A stretch of 64,000 nucleotides of DNA, taken from Corynebacterium lemuris (GTDB lineage Bacteria > Actinomycetota > Actinomycetes > Mycobacteriales > Mycobacteriaceae). The stretch is taken from positions 62,001-126,000 of the forward strand of contig NZ_JANWTC010000005.1 of NCBI RefSeq assembly GCF_024919295.1. Direction: 5' to 3'. The notes beneath the pieces are model-generated. The model worked only from the letters and a program-made list of their open reading frames with translations. It searched no databases and was not told the DNA's origin. Shown piece by piece: positions 51,765 through 60,943 of the stretch. A program made the translations under genes and the position numbers. Each line of letters opens with the position of its first letter. Position 1 is the stretch's first letter.

Positions 51765-52763
51765 ATGGGTATCTTCCGATCCGACGAGGTGGACATCGGC
51801 GACCGCGTGGTCGTCCGGCGGCGGCTCCCCGGCACCCCAGGCCACTACACCGACGTCATCGGCCACGTCCTGTCCACCGATCCCCTGACCGTCCGACCCC
51901 AGTCCGTCGGCGGCCTGCCCTCCTCGGCGCCCGCGGTGGAGATCCCCGCCGAGCTGGTGCAGGTGGTCAAGCGGCTCTCGCCACGGACCATCCGCAACTC
52001 GGATATCCGCGCCGTCGAGGTCGCCACGGCCAAGGCCTTCCCCGGCATCGAACACACCTGGACCACCGACGGCCAGTGGCTCATGCGGGCCGGTGACGGC
52101 ATCACGGAACGCTCCAACTCCGCCGCACCCCTGGGCCGTTCCGCTGGTTTCGCCCCCCTGCCCCTCGAGGAGATCGCCGCTTTCTACCGGCGCCACGGCC
52201 TGCCGGTGAAGGTGCTCATCCCGGAACGTATCGGACGTCCGGCGGAGAAGCTCGTGGAGGCCGGGGGCTGGGAACTCGGCCCAGAGATCATCGTGATGAC
52301 CCGTTCCCTCGGGGATCTGCCCGCCCCGGAACAGGACCCGGGGCTGGTCTTCTCCGTCGACGACCAGCCTGATGAGGACTGGCTCGCGCTCTACAACTTC
52401 CGCGGCCGCCCCCTGCCCGTCCATGCGCTGGAGCTGCTGCGCGGCCAGATCGACGGCCGCATGGGCTTCGGCCGCCTGTGCACCCCGGCAGGGGAGACGG
52501 TGGCCATCACCCGCGGCACACTGACTCCCTCGGAGGATGACCGGCTGTGGCTGGGATATTCCGCCGTCGAGGTCGCCGCCGCCTATCGACGCCGCGGTCT
52601 GGGCACCCGACTCGGGGCCGAGATGCTCAGCTGGGGCGCCGCCAACGGGGCGACCGACGCCTACCTGCAGGTCATCGCCACCAACACCGCCGGCCGCGCC
52701 CTCTACGCCAAGCTCGGTTTCATCGAGCACCACCGGCACCGCTACGCGCGGATGCCGGACTGA
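51765..52763 (+). CDS. N-acetylglutamate synthase, CG3035 type (GNAT)
   Basis: 332 residues starting MGIFRSDEVDIGDRVVVRRR. An SH3-like N-terminal part (about 1-75) is followed by a diverged and then a clear C-terminal GNAT domain, with VEVAAAYRRRGLGTRLGAEM as the acetyl-CoA loop and NTAGRALYAKLGF after it. This layout and its place directly after def match the corynebacterial CG3035-family enzyme that acetylates glutamate to start arginine synthesis. Function is by family assignment. Confidence 0.82.
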   Translation: MGIFRSDEVDIGDRVVVRRRLPGTPGHYTDVIGHVLSTDPLTVRPQSVGGLPSSAPAVEIPAELVQVVKRLSPRTIRNSDIRAVEVATAKAFPGIEHTWTTDGQWLMRAGDGITERSNSAAPLGRSAGFAPLPLEEIAAFYRRHGLPVKVLIPERIGRPAEKLVEAGGWELGPEIIVMTRSLGDLPAPEQDPGLVFSVDDQPDEDWLALYNFRGRPLPVHALELLRGQIDGRMGFGRLCTPAGETVAITRGTLTPSEDDRLWLGYSAVEVAAAYRRRGLGTRLGAEMLSWGAANGATDAYLQVIATNTAGRALYAKLGFIEHHRHRYARMPD

Positions 52764-52844
52764 GGATCCGCCCCGTGGCCCCGGATGCGGAGGGCCCGTC
52801 CGGCAGCTGCCCCGGCGCCCCTGGCACCGCACCCGCCAGGGCCC

Positions 52845-52850
52845 TAAACT
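52845..52850 (+). promoter_or_regulatory. -10 box of VOC gene
   Basis: TAAACT about 50 nt before the ATG at 52900, which has GGGAG 6 nt upstream. Confidence 0.45.
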
Positions 52851-52899
52851 GTGATGTGCGACACCAACTGCCGCTCCACCCCTATCCCGGGAGCCCCAC

Positions 52900-53319
52900 A
52901 TGACCATGCAGTTCAGCCCCAACATCAGTTTCCCCGGCAACGCCACCGAGGCCCTCCGTTTCTACCACGAGGTATTCGGCGGTGAACTCGACATCATGAC
53001 CTACGACGACATGCCGGACATGGAGCTTCCCTTCGAGCCCCCGGCCGGTGCCGTCGCCCACGCCACCCTCAGCTCCGGGACCGTGTACCTCGCCGGCGGG
53101 GATGCCATGGGCCCGGACGCACCGGACCTGACCTCGGATGTGTATTCCTTCCTCCTCCAGTTCGACAAGGTCGCCGAGGCCAGGGATTACATCGTCCGCC
53201 TCACCGCTGGCGGCGGTAAGGTCACCATGGCCTTCGAGAAGGCCCCGTGGGGCGACTACTACGGGCAGGTGACCGACCAGTTCGGTGTCGTCTGGATGTT
53301 CAACGCCGCCGACGACTGA
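52900..53319 (+). CDS. VOC (glyoxalase/PhnB-like) family protein
   Basis: 139 residues with FPGNATEALRFYHEVFGGEL at the N-terminus and WGDYYGQVTDQFGVVWMFN at the end, the two beta-alpha-beta motifs of PhnB-like VOC proteins. Metal-ligand positions are not complete enough to assign a reaction. Monocistronic. Confidence 0.88.
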   Translation: MTMQFSPNISFPGNATEALRFYHEVFGGELDIMTYDDMPDMELPFEPPAGAVAHATLSSGTVYLAGGDAMGPDAPDLTSDVYSFLLQFDKVAEARDYIVRLTAGGGKVTMAFEKAPWGDYYGQVTDQFGVVWMFNAADD

Positions 53320-53357
53320 TCCCCGCACCACCGGCCCCCGCATCCGTGCAGCGCAGG

Positions 53358-53363
53358 TAGTGT
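53358..53363 (+). promoter_or_regulatory. -10 box of xth (leaderless)
   Basis: TAGTGT ends 7 nt before the ATG at 53371. Confidence 0.45.
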
Positions 53364-53370
53364 GTACGGC

Positions 53371-54192
53371 ATGCGGATCGTCAACTGGAACGTCAACTCT
53401 GTGCGCACCCGCGCCGACCGGATCGTGGATTTCCTCACCCGCCACGATGTGGATGTGCTGGCGGTCCAGGAGACGAAATGCTCTGACGAACAGTTCCCGT
53501 ATGAGCGCTTCCACGCGGCCGGTTACGAGGTCGCCCATGAGGGCAGCAACCAGTGGAACGGCGTGGCGATCATCTCCCGGGTGGGGATCGCGGACGTCGA
53601 GAAGCAGTTTCCCGGACAGCCCGGCTTCGACAAGGACCCGAACAATCCGCAGGTCGTGGAATCCCGCGCCATCGGGGCGACCTGCGGCGGGGTACGCGTC
53701 TGGAGCCTCTACGTGCCCAACGGCCGGGAGATCGCCGACCCGCACTATGACTACAAGCTGCGCTGGCTGTACAACCTCGGCTTCCATGCCGAGAATTCCC
53801 TGCGCCGCGACCCCCACCAGCAGACCGTCTATCTGGGCGACTTCAATATCGCCCCGCTGGACGAGGACGTGTGGGACATCTCCTTCTTCGACGGCAAGAC
53901 CCACGTGACGGAGGCCGAGCGGGTCGTCTTCGAGGGCCTGCTCGACACCGGACTCGTCGAGGTCACCCGCCCGCTCAGCCGTGAGCGCTTCACGTACTGG
54001 GACTACAAGGGGCTGCGCTTTCAGCGGGGCCAGGGCATGCGCATCGACTTCCAGCTGGCCACCCCGACACTGGCGAAACTCGCGCAGCGGGCTTTCGTGG
54101 ACATCGAGGAGCGCGCCGGCAAGGGTGCCTCCGACCACGCACCGGTAGTCGTCGACTACGTGGATGAGCCGAACTTCGACGAGGTCCGTTAG
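53371..54192 (+). CDS. xth: exodeoxyribonuclease III / AP endonuclease
   Basis: 273 residues beginning MRIVNWNVNSVRTRADRIVD. VLAVQETKCSDEQF carries the catalytic Glu, YLGDFNIAPLDEDVW the Asp/Asn pair, and GASDHAPVVVDY the final Asp-His. It repairs abasic sites in DNA. It lies 5 nt before cls and is probably co-transcribed with it. Confidence 0.95.
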   Translation: MRIVNWNVNSVRTRADRIVDFLTRHDVDVLAVQETKCSDEQFPYERFHAAGYEVAHEGSNQWNGVAIISRVGIADVEKQFPGQPGFDKDPNNPQVVESRAIGATCGGVRVWSLYVPNGREIADPHYDYKLRWLYNLGFHAENSLRRDPHQQTVYLGDFNIAPLDEDVWDISFFDGKTHVTEAERVVFEGLLDTGLVEVTRPLSRERFTYWDYKGLRFQRGQGMRIDFQLATPTLAKLAQRAFVDIEERAGKGASDHAPVVVDYVDEPNFDEVR

Positions 54193-54197
54193 CCGCC

Positions 54198-55685
54198 GTG
54201 AACCTGGCCCTCGACCTCAGCGGCTGGCAGCTCGTCGGCCTGATCATCGACTACACGATCAAGATCCTCGCCATCGGCCTCGTACCGGAGGGCAGGAGGC
54301 CGAGTTCCTCGACGGCGTGGCTGCTGGCGATTCTCCTGCTGCCCTTCGTCGGCCTGCCACTGTTCCTGCTCATGGGTTCGCCCTACATCAACCGGCGCCG
54401 CCACCGTATCCAGCAGGAGGCGAACGTCATGGTCGAGGACGTCCAGTCGGACGTCCCGGACTGGCCGGCGGGGGCGGACCTGCGGCCGGCGGTCCAGTCG
54501 ATCACCCGGCTCAACCGGCGCCTGACCAACCTGCCGGCCGTCACGGGATACAACCACGGCGTCCTCGGTGACTACGACGAGACCATCCGGAGGATGGCGC
54601 AGGCGGTGGACGAGGCCGAGAGCCACGTCCACGTGGAGATCTACATCACCGCCTGGGATGACACGACGGATGTGTTCTTCCGCGCGCTGGAACGCGCGGT
54701 GCAGCGCGGGGTGAAGGTCCGGTACCTCTTCGACCAGATCGGTTCGATGAAGTACCCCGGCTACCTCAGGCTGGGCCGCCGCCTCACCGGGATCGGGGTG
54801 GACTGGCGACTGATGCTGCCCGTGAAGCCGTGGCGGCTGCGCTTCCGTCGGCCGGACCTGCGCAACCACCGGAAACTGCTCATCATCGACGAGCGGGTGG
54901 CCTTCATGGGGTCAATCAACATGATCGACCGTTCCTACCTTGTCCGGGGCAATATCAGGGCCGGTCGGCAGTGGATCGACGTGATGGTCGAGCTGACCGG
55001 GCCGGTGGTCGCGTCCATGGCCTTCGTGTTCGCGGTGGACTGGTACACGGAGACCAACGAGATGCTCGACGTCTCCCCACCCCTGGAGGGGCCGGACAGC
55101 GCCGGCCCGGAGGACAACCTCAACATCGTGCAGCTGGTCCCCTCCGGCCCGGGCTACACCACCGAACCCAACCTCCGGATGTTCAACTCCATCCTGCACC
55201 TGGCCCGGCACCGCCTGGTCCTGTGCTCGCCCTATTTCATCCCGGACGAGTCCCTGCTGGAGGCTGTGACCTCCGCCTGCTACCGCGGGGTGCAGGTGGA
55301 CCTGCTGGTCTCCGAGCAGTCGGACCAGTTCATGGTCCACCACGCGCAGTCCTCCTACTACCAGACCCTGCTGGAGGCGGGCGTGCGCATCCACTTCTTC
55401 CCCGCCCCCTACGTGCTGCACTCGAAGTTCATCCTCGCCGATCCGGGGATGGAGGGCAGCTCCATCGGCACCGTCGGCTCCTCGAACATGGACATGCGCA
55501 GCTTCGGCCTCAACTACGAGTCGACCCTGATGATCACGGAGGGCAACCTGCTGGTGCAGCTCGATGAACTCGCCCAGGCCTACCTGGCTGTCTCCCGGCA
55601 GCTGTCGCTGGAGGAGTGGAACGACCGGAGCTTCGCCCGGCGGTACCTGGACAACGTCATGAAACTGACATCCGCCCTCCAATGA
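54198..55685 (+). CDS. cls: cardiolipin synthase (PLD superfamily)
   Basis: 495 residues from a GTG at 54198. Two N-terminal transmembrane helices span about residues 10-60. Two HKD motifs are present: NHRKLLIIDERVAFMGSINM and LHSKFILADPGMEGSSIGTV. It joins phosphatidylglycerol into cardiolipin at the membrane. Length matches bacterial ClsA. Confidence 0.92.
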   Translation: MNLALDLSGWQLVGLIIDYTIKILAIGLVPEGRRPSSSTAWLLAILLLPFVGLPLFLLMGSPYINRRRHRIQQEANVMVEDVQSDVPDWPAGADLRPAVQSITRLNRRLTNLPAVTGYNHGVLGDYDETIRRMAQAVDEAESHVHVEIYITAWDDTTDVFFRALERAVQRGVKVRYLFDQIGSMKYPGYLRLGRRLTGIGVDWRLMLPVKPWRLRFRRPDLRNHRKLLIIDERVAFMGSINMIDRSYLVRGNIRAGRQWIDVMVELTGPVVASMAFVFAVDWYTETNEMLDVSPPLEGPDSAGPEDNLNIVQLVPSGPGYTTEPNLRMFNSILHLARHRLVLCSPYFIPDESLLEAVTSACYRGVQVDLLVSEQSDQFMVHHAQSSYYQTLLEAGVRIHFFPAPYVLHSKFILADPGMEGSSIGTVGSSNMDMRSFGLNYESTLMITEGNLLVQLDELAQAYLAVSRQLSLEEWNDRSFARRYLDNVMKLTSALQ

Positions 55686-55715
55686 CGGTCAATCGTGAAA
55701 AACGACCACTGGTGA

Positions 55716-55721
55716 TAGATT
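55716..55721 (+). promoter_or_regulatory. -10 box of Na/Pi symporter gene
   Basis: TAGATT about 50 nt before the ATG at 55773; GGGGTG lies 5 nt before the ATG. Confidence 0.35.
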
Positions 55722-55772
55722 CAGGTGTACGTGCGCTGTCCTGAAGATGTCCGGAAAGTTAAGGGGTGAGGC

Positions 55773-56996
55773 ATGACCGCTGGACGTACCCGTCCCATCC
55801 CCCTGCCCGGCACGCAGCACTTCATCAACCCCCGCAAGATCCCCGCTGAGCGGGACTTCGTCGCACTCTCCACCTTCGGTGCCGCCGTGCGCTGGGCGGG
55901 GGTCGCCGGTGCTGTCCTGATGATGATCACGGCGATCTACCTCATCCTCGACGGCGCCCAGGGACTGAGTACCGGCACCGTGGCCAGGCTCTTCGAACTG
56001 GCCACCAACCCCTTCATCGGTCTGCTCATCGGCATCCTCGCCACCGCCGCCATCCAGTCCTCGACGACCGTGACCACGCTGACCGTCGCGGCCGTGGGTA
56101 CCGGCGCCGTCTCGGTCCCCGTGGCGATCCCGATCATCCTGGGCGCGAACATCGGCACAACGGTCACCGCCTCCCTGGTCGCCTTCAGTTACGTCGGCGA
56201 CCGCGCCAACTTCCGCCGGGCCTTCACCTCCGCCTCGCTGCACACGTGGTTCAACCTCACCTTCGTCTGCCTCATCTTCCCCCTGGAGCTGCTCTTCCAT
56301 CCGCTGCAGCGCTTCACGAACCTGGTGGCCGACTCCCTGCTCGCCGAGGGCACCACCGGAACCAGCCGGGGCCTGTTCACCATCTTCTCCCCGCTCATCG
56401 GCGCCATCGGCACCGATGGCCTCCTCGGATCCCTCCTCTCCCCCTACGTCGCAGCGGTGGCCGGTATCGTGCTCGGCGTGGTGCTGGTTCTCACGGCGGT
56501 GCGCATCCTCAACGCCCAGCTGTCCGTCCTCACCGCCGCCGCCACCCGCACCCTGCTGGAACGCTCCTCCGGTGCCTCCGATGCGCTCGGGGTGTTCTCC
56601 GGGACGGTGGGCACGGCAGCCGTCCAGGCCTCCTCGATCACGGTGTCCTCGCTGCTGCCCTTCGCGGTGTCGAAATCGCTGAAGCTGCGCGAGATCCTCA
56701 CCCTCACCCTCGGCGCCAACGTGGGCACCACCCTCATGGCACTGATCACCGCCCTCGCTGTCCCGGGTTCCCTGGGTCCCTATGCAGTCCAGGCCGGACT
56801 GGTGCACGTCACGTTCAACACCACGGGCACGCTGCTTGTCCTGCTCATCCGTCCCCTGCGTGAATGGCTCATCCGTCTGGCCGAGCTCTCCGGCCGACTG
56901 GCCGCGCGCGGCTACTCCTACGCCGCCACCGCCATGCTGCTGGGTTACTTCCTCATCCCGGCAGTGGTCATCCTGATCTACACGTTCCTGAGCTGA
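55773..56996 (+). CDS. Na+/Pi cotransporter family protein
   Basis: 407 residues with eight to nine hydrophobic helices. The internal repeat of the SLC34/NptA family is seen as AAIQSSTTVTTLTVA and AAVQASSITVSSLL, with LGANIGTTVTA and LGANVGTTLMA following each, together forming the Na+ and phosphate site. It lacks the C-terminal PhoU-like domain found in some members. Predicted phosphate uptake or homeostasis. Confidence 0.9.
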   Translation: MTAGRTRPIPLPGTQHFINPRKIPAERDFVALSTFGAAVRWAGVAGAVLMMITAIYLILDGAQGLSTGTVARLFELATNPFIGLLIGILATAAIQSSTTVTTLTVAAVGTGAVSVPVAIPIILGANIGTTVTASLVAFSYVGDRANFRRAFTSASLHTWFNLTFVCLIFPLELLFHPLQRFTNLVADSLLAEGTTGTSRGLFTIFSPLIGAIGTDGLLGSLLSPYVAAVAGIVLGVVLVLTAVRILNAQLSVLTAAATRTLLERSSGASDALGVFSGTVGTAAVQASSITVSSLLPFAVSKSLKLREILTLTLGANVGTTLMALITALAVPGSLGPYAVQAGLVHVTFNTTGTLLVLLIRPLREWLIRLAELSGRLAARGYSYAATAMLLGYFLIPAVVILIYTFLS

Positions 56997-57021
56997 GCCC
57001 CGCCGGCCGCACCAGCAGGAT

Positions 57022-57783
57022 CTAAGCGTCGCGGCGCTGGAGCACCACCACACCCGCCACCCAGGCCACCACCGCCCAGGCCAGGAAGAAGGCACCGGAA
57101 CCCTTGACGTCCCACGCAACCCCATCCAGCGCGAAGTCGTTGACGAAGGCGTCGAGATTCTGGAAGGGCAGGTAGCGGACGATATCGTGGCCCACCTTGG
57201 GCACGAGACGGAAGATCTGCTCCAGGCCCATGAACCAGATGAGCATGAGCGCCACCGTGCCGGCGGTCTGCCGCAGGAGCAGGGCCACCCCCTGGCTGAA
57301 CATGACGATCATCGCCGCCGCCGCGGGGTAGACCCACATGATCTCCTGCGCTGCGGGGTCCTGCAGCGGCTCGAACATCGCCGCCGCTGACGGCGGGGCG
57401 AGGGTCTTCGCAATGAAGAATGCCGCGACCACCACGAGGAAGGTCAGGGCCGCCGCAAAAGCCGCGTACAGCAGCAGCTTCGCCAGGGCCACGGTCCACC
57501 GGCGGGGTGTGGCCAGGAAGGTCGCCGACTGCAGCTGGTAGCGGTATTCGGTGGTCACCAGCATGATCGACTGGATCATGAGTACGGGGAAACCGATGAG
57601 GTACACCGCCGCCACCGTCGAGGAGGCCCACAGGGTGGGGAAACCACCGTCCGCCTCCATGGTCGTGGAACCGGTCAGCGCCGCCCAGCCGAGGGCCAGG
57701 CCGATGAATAATGCGGTGGTCCACCAGAATGAGGCCGTCGTGCGCAGTTTGGTGAACTCCGCAGCCAGCGTGTTGAGGAACAT
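57022..57783 (-). CDS. ABC-2 type transporter permease
   Basis: 253 residues starting MFLNTLAAEFTKLRTTASFW, with six hydrophobic helices. The N-terminal FTKLRTT segment and TEYRYQLQSATFLATPRRW are typical of the ABC-2 exporters that carry out self-protection or lipid efflux. Starts 3 nt after the ATPase gene. Confidence 0.88.
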   Translation of the reverse strand: MFLNTLAAEFTKLRTTASFWWTTALFIGLALGWAALTGSTTMEADGGFPTLWASSTVAAVYLIGFPVLMIQSIMLVTTEYRYQLQSATFLATPRRWTVALAKLLLYAAFAAALTFLVVVAAFFIAKTLAPPSAAAMFEPLQDPAAQEIMWVYPAAAAMIVMFSQGVALLLRQTAGTVALMLIWFMGLEQIFRLVPKVGHDIVRYLPFQNLDAFVNDFALDGVAWDVKGSGAFFLAWAVVAWVAGVVVLQRRDA

Positions 57784-57786
57784 CTT

Positions 57787-58710
57787 CTACTTCGCCGACC
57801 TCTCCGGTCCCCGGGCCTGGTACTGCACGGCAGTTCCCGTGGAATCCATGAACGCCTCCTCCAGCGACGCCTGCCGCATCGACAACTCATACAGCCGGAA
57901 ACCCCCGGTGAAGGCCAGCTCGCCGACCTGCTCGGTCGTGGCGTCCGGCACCTCCAGGGCCTGCCCCGCGGCGGGCACCGGTTCCAGCCCGGCGCGGGTG
58001 AGGTGCGCGGCGAACTCATCGAGCCGTTCGCTGCGCACCACCACTGTGGAGGCCGAGTGCTCGCGGATGAATTCCGCTGTCGTCGTGTCCGCCACCAGGC
58101 GACCCCGCCCGATGACGATGAGCCGGTCCGCGGTCAGCGCCATCTCGGAGAGCAGGTGGGAGGAGATGAGCACCGTGCGTCCCTCGGCGGCCAAGGCCTT
58201 GAGCAGGTCACGGACCCAGCGGATGCCCTCGGGGTCGAGGCCGTTGACAGGTTCGTCCAGCACCAGGATCCTCGGGTCACCCAGCAGGGCCCCCGCCAGG
58301 CCGAGACGCTGTCCCATGCCGAGGGAGAAACCACCCGTCCGCTTCCGGGCCACCCCGGCCAGGCCGACGAGCCCGAGGACCTCGTCGACACGCTTCTGGG
58401 GGATGCCGTTGGACTGCGCGAGCCACCTCAGGTGGTTCGCGGCGCTGCGGTTGGGGTGGACCGACTTCGCGTCGAGAAGCGAACCGACGACGGTCAGGGG
58501 GCGGGGCAGCTCGCGGTAGGGACGGGAATTGACGAGCGCGGTACCGGAGGTGGGTGTGTCGAGGCCGACGATCATCCGCATCGTCGTCGATTTACCGGCA
58601 CCGTTGGGGCCGAGGAAGCCGGTGACGATACCCGGTTGCACCCTGAAGGTGAGGTCCTCGACCGCACGGACCGGACCGTAGTCCTTGGTCAGACCTGCAA
58701 CGTGGATCAT
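57787..58710 (-). CDS. ABC transporter ATP-binding protein
   Basis: 307 residues from the ATG at 58710 (MIHVAGLTKDYGPVRAVEDL), with GGGTGG 5 nt upstream; a GTG at 58719 is an alternative. Walker A GPNGAGKST, signature FSLGMGQRLGLAGALLGDP, Walker B ILVLDEPVNGLDPEG and the H-loop ISSHLL are all present. It pairs with the downstream permease as a two-gene exporter; substrate unknown. Confidence 0.93.
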   Translation of the reverse strand: MIHVAGLTKDYGPVRAVEDLTFRVQPGIVTGFLGPNGAGKSTTMRMIVGLDTPTSGTALVNSRPYRELPRPLTVVGSLLDAKSVHPNRSAANHLRWLAQSNGIPQKRVDEVLGLVGLAGVARKRTGGFSLGMGQRLGLAGALLGDPRILVLDEPVNGLDPEGIRWVRDLLKALAAEGRTVLISSHLLSEMALTADRLIVIGRGRLVADTTTAEFIREHSASTVVVRSERLDEFAAHLTRAGLEPVPAAGQALEVPDATTEQVGELAFTGGFRLYELSMRQASLEEAFMDSTGTAVQYQARGPERSAK

Positions 58711-58732
58711 GACGTCCACCCTGCCACAGGAC

Positions 58733-59239
58733 TCAGCAGTGCAGCCTGTGAATTGCCTGAGCGAGTCCGGGGAGTGCCTCCGCGAAAGCGGGCATCAGGG
58801 GCAGCTCCCCCACCCGGGACAGGGGCACCCACTGCAGCTCGAGGGATTCTTCGTTGCCGAACGTCTTCAACGGTGCTCCGGTGGTGGTGCGGGCGATGAC
58901 GGTGGTGTACGTCCAACCCTCAGCCAGCTCCGGCTGCTGCGGATCCCCGGGGTAGGGTCCGGCGGTGACGTGTTCCTCCAGCACCTCGACCAGGGAGGGT
59001 TCTATGGAGCACTCCTCCACCGCCTCGCGCACCGCGGCCTCCGCCATCGACTCGTGGGAGTCCCGCGCCCCACCCGGCAATGCCCAGGTACCACCGTTGT
59101 TCGTCCACACCGCGCGGTGCTGCATGAGCACCAGCGGATCGTCGTCACCGGCCAGCAGCATCAGGCCGGCGGCGCCATGACGTCCCCACACCCGAACTCC
59201 GCCGGGACCTGCAGCCCAGCCGTTTCCGTCACCGTTCAT
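58733..59239 (-). CDS. Nudix hydrolase
   Basis: 168 residues. The Nudix box GGARDSHESMAEAAVREAVE, then ECSI, fits GX5EX7REUXEEXGU except that the last Gly is Cys. The preceding WTNNGGTWALPGG is usual. Substrate unknown. A TACGCT -10 box 8 nt before the ATG suggests a leaderless mRNA. It is divergent from glnX. Confidence 0.9.
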   Translation of the reverse strand: MNGDGNGWAAGPGGVRVWGRHGAAGLMLLAGDDDPLVLMQHRAVWTNNGGTWALPGGARDSHESMAEAAVREAVEECSIEPSLVEVLEEHVTAGPYPGDPQQPELAEGWTYTTVIARTTTGAPLKTFGNEESLELQWVPLSRVGELPLMPAFAEALPGLAQAIHRLHC

Positions 59240-59247
59240 ACCTGTAG

Positions 59248-59253
59248 AGCGTA
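59248..59253 (-). promoter_or_regulatory. -10 box of Nudix gene (leaderless)
   Basis: TACGCT on the minus strand, 8 nt before the ATG. The layout (box, then CAGGTATG) is nearly the same as before the MarR gene. Confidence 0.4.
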
Positions 59254-59326
59254 GTCGGCCTGAGGGGCACAGTCCGGGAGGTGGCGCGCGGGTGCAGGCT
59301 CATGGCGCAGGACACACCAGGCGGGT

Positions 59327-59332
59327 TATCAT
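59327..59332 (+). promoter_or_regulatory. -10 box of glnX-glnH-pknG (leaderless)
   Basis: TATCAT ends 6 nt before the ATG at 59339. Confidence 0.5.
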
Positions 59333-59338
59333 GTGGTA

Positions 59339-60943
59339 ATGACCGGCGCGACGGAGACCCCCGATCCAGAGCAGCCAGACAGAGGGGTCGGATCTGAGCG
59401 TGCCACGGGGGGAGTCCTCTCCGGCCCGGCGGGCACGTTGCTGCACTACCGTCGAACACGCCTGCGCGAGCGCGCCGCCGGGGCCTCCCGTTCCAACCGG
59501 AAGGACGTCGTCGAGGATGACGGGGCGGACGTCCCCGAGGACACCCGGGACCACTGGCTCGACGAGGTCACCTCCGGCGATGAGCAGCACCGCCGCGGTG
59601 TGACCTCCCGCGTCATGGACACCTTCGCGGTGCCCTACCTGTGGTTCCGCCGTGTCTTCGCCTTCCTGGTCACCACCCCCGGCAAGCTGGTGGGCATCAC
59701 CGTCGTACTCTCGATGGCGATCTTCGCGGCCGGCTACTCGATGTCCCAGTCCTCCTCGCAACGCCAGTCGGAGCTCGACGTCCTGCTCACCACCACCGAA
59801 CCGATGAGCTACGCCGCCCACAACCTCTACACCTCGCTGTCGCTGGCGGACACGATCGCCACCACCGGCTTCGTGCAGGCGGGTGTGGAGTCCGCCGGCA
59901 CCCGGGCCCGCTACAACGCCGCCATCGACCGGGCGATGCTCTCCGCCACGGAAACAGCCGCCGGCATCTCCTTCTCCGACCGCGACACCCTCCAGCTCAT
60001 CGCGGACATCGAACGGCAGATACCCGTGTACACCGGTCTGGTGGAGACGGCGCGCACCAACAACCGGTTGGGCAACCCGGTCGCCGTGGCTTACATGGCG
60101 GAGGCCTCCTCCCTGATGCGCGATGAGATCCTGCCGGCCGCCGCCCGCCTGTTCACGCTCACCTCCAGTGAGGTCCGCAACCAGCAGAGCGACCTCACCC
60201 GGCCGCAGTGGGTGCCCCTGTCCGGGTTGCTCGCGGCCGTATTCTTCCTCGTCATCGCCCAGTGGCTGCTGTGGCGGATGACCCGGCGCAGACTCAACCG
60301 CGGCTTCCTCACCGCGACGGCGCTCATGCTGGTGGCGATCGTGTGGGTCTCCGCCTCCAACTTCGGCACCTGGCAGGCGGGCACCCGCGGCTTCGAGGAG
60401 GCCTCCATGCCCTGGGATTCGTTGACCGCGTCCCGTATCCAGGCGCAGCAGGCCCGCACCTCCGAGACCCTCGCGCTGGTGCGCCGCCAGTCGGTGGAGG
60501 ACTCCAACGTCTCCTTCGGGGCCACGGTCGAGGCCGTCACCGTCGCCCTCGATGATTTCGAGCAGTCCGAGGGGCACAACCCCAACGCCTCGGGGGCCAA
60601 CCGGGCACAGATCGTCGAGGCCCGGACGGCGCTGGCGGACTGGTCAGCGGCCCATGAGCGGTTCACCCACGCGATGAACAACGGCAACTACCCGGAGGCC
60701 GTGCGGCTGGCAACCACCACGACACTCGTGCCAGGCTCCCCCGCCACCTCCGCGGCAGCCTATGACCGGCTCGACGGGGCACTCTCCCGTCTCATCGCCG
60801 ATGCCCGTTCCTCCATGCGCGCCTTCATCAACGACGGCCTGGCCGCCACCCAGCTCGTCTCCACCGCCGTGCTGCTGCTGTCCGTCCTGGCGATTGTCGC
60901 GGTGTGGATCGGCGTGCGTCCCCGACTGCAGGAGTACCTGTGA
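59339..60943 (+). CDS. glnX: GlnX-type membrane signal-transduction protein
   Basis: 534 residues. A charged cytoplasmic N-terminus of about 100 residues is followed by four transmembrane helices (about 110-130, 290-310, 322-342 and 505-528) and two extracytoplasmic helical regions resembling chemoreceptor four-helix sensor domains. It sits before the glnH and pknG genes as in mycobacteria and C. glutamicum, where GlnX links the GlnH lipoprotein outside to PknG inside. The ATG at 59339 is chosen for its leaderless promoter. Confidence 0.85.
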   Translation: MTGATETPDPEQPDRGVGSERATGGVLSGPAGTLLHYRRTRLRERAAGASRSNRKDVVEDDGADVPEDTRDHWLDEVTSGDEQHRRGVTSRVMDTFAVPYLWFRRVFAFLVTTPGKLVGITVVLSMAIFAAGYSMSQSSSQRQSELDVLLTTTEPMSYAAHNLYTSLSLADTIATTGFVQAGVESAGTRARYNAAIDRAMLSATETAAGISFSDRDTLQLIADIERQIPVYTGLVETARTNNRLGNPVAVAYMAEASSLMRDEILPAAARLFTLTSSEVRNQQSDLTRPQWVPLSGLLAAVFFLVIAQWLLWRMTRRRLNRGFLTATALMLVAIVWVSASNFGTWQAGTRGFEEASMPWDSLTASRIQAQQARTSETLALVRRQSVEDSNVSFGATVEAVTVALDDFEQSEGHNPNASGANRAQIVEARTALADWSAAHERFTHAMNNGNYPEAVRLATTTTLVPGSPATSAAAYDRLDGALSRLIADARSSMRAFINDGLAATQLVSTAVLLLSVLAIVAVWIGVRPRLQEYL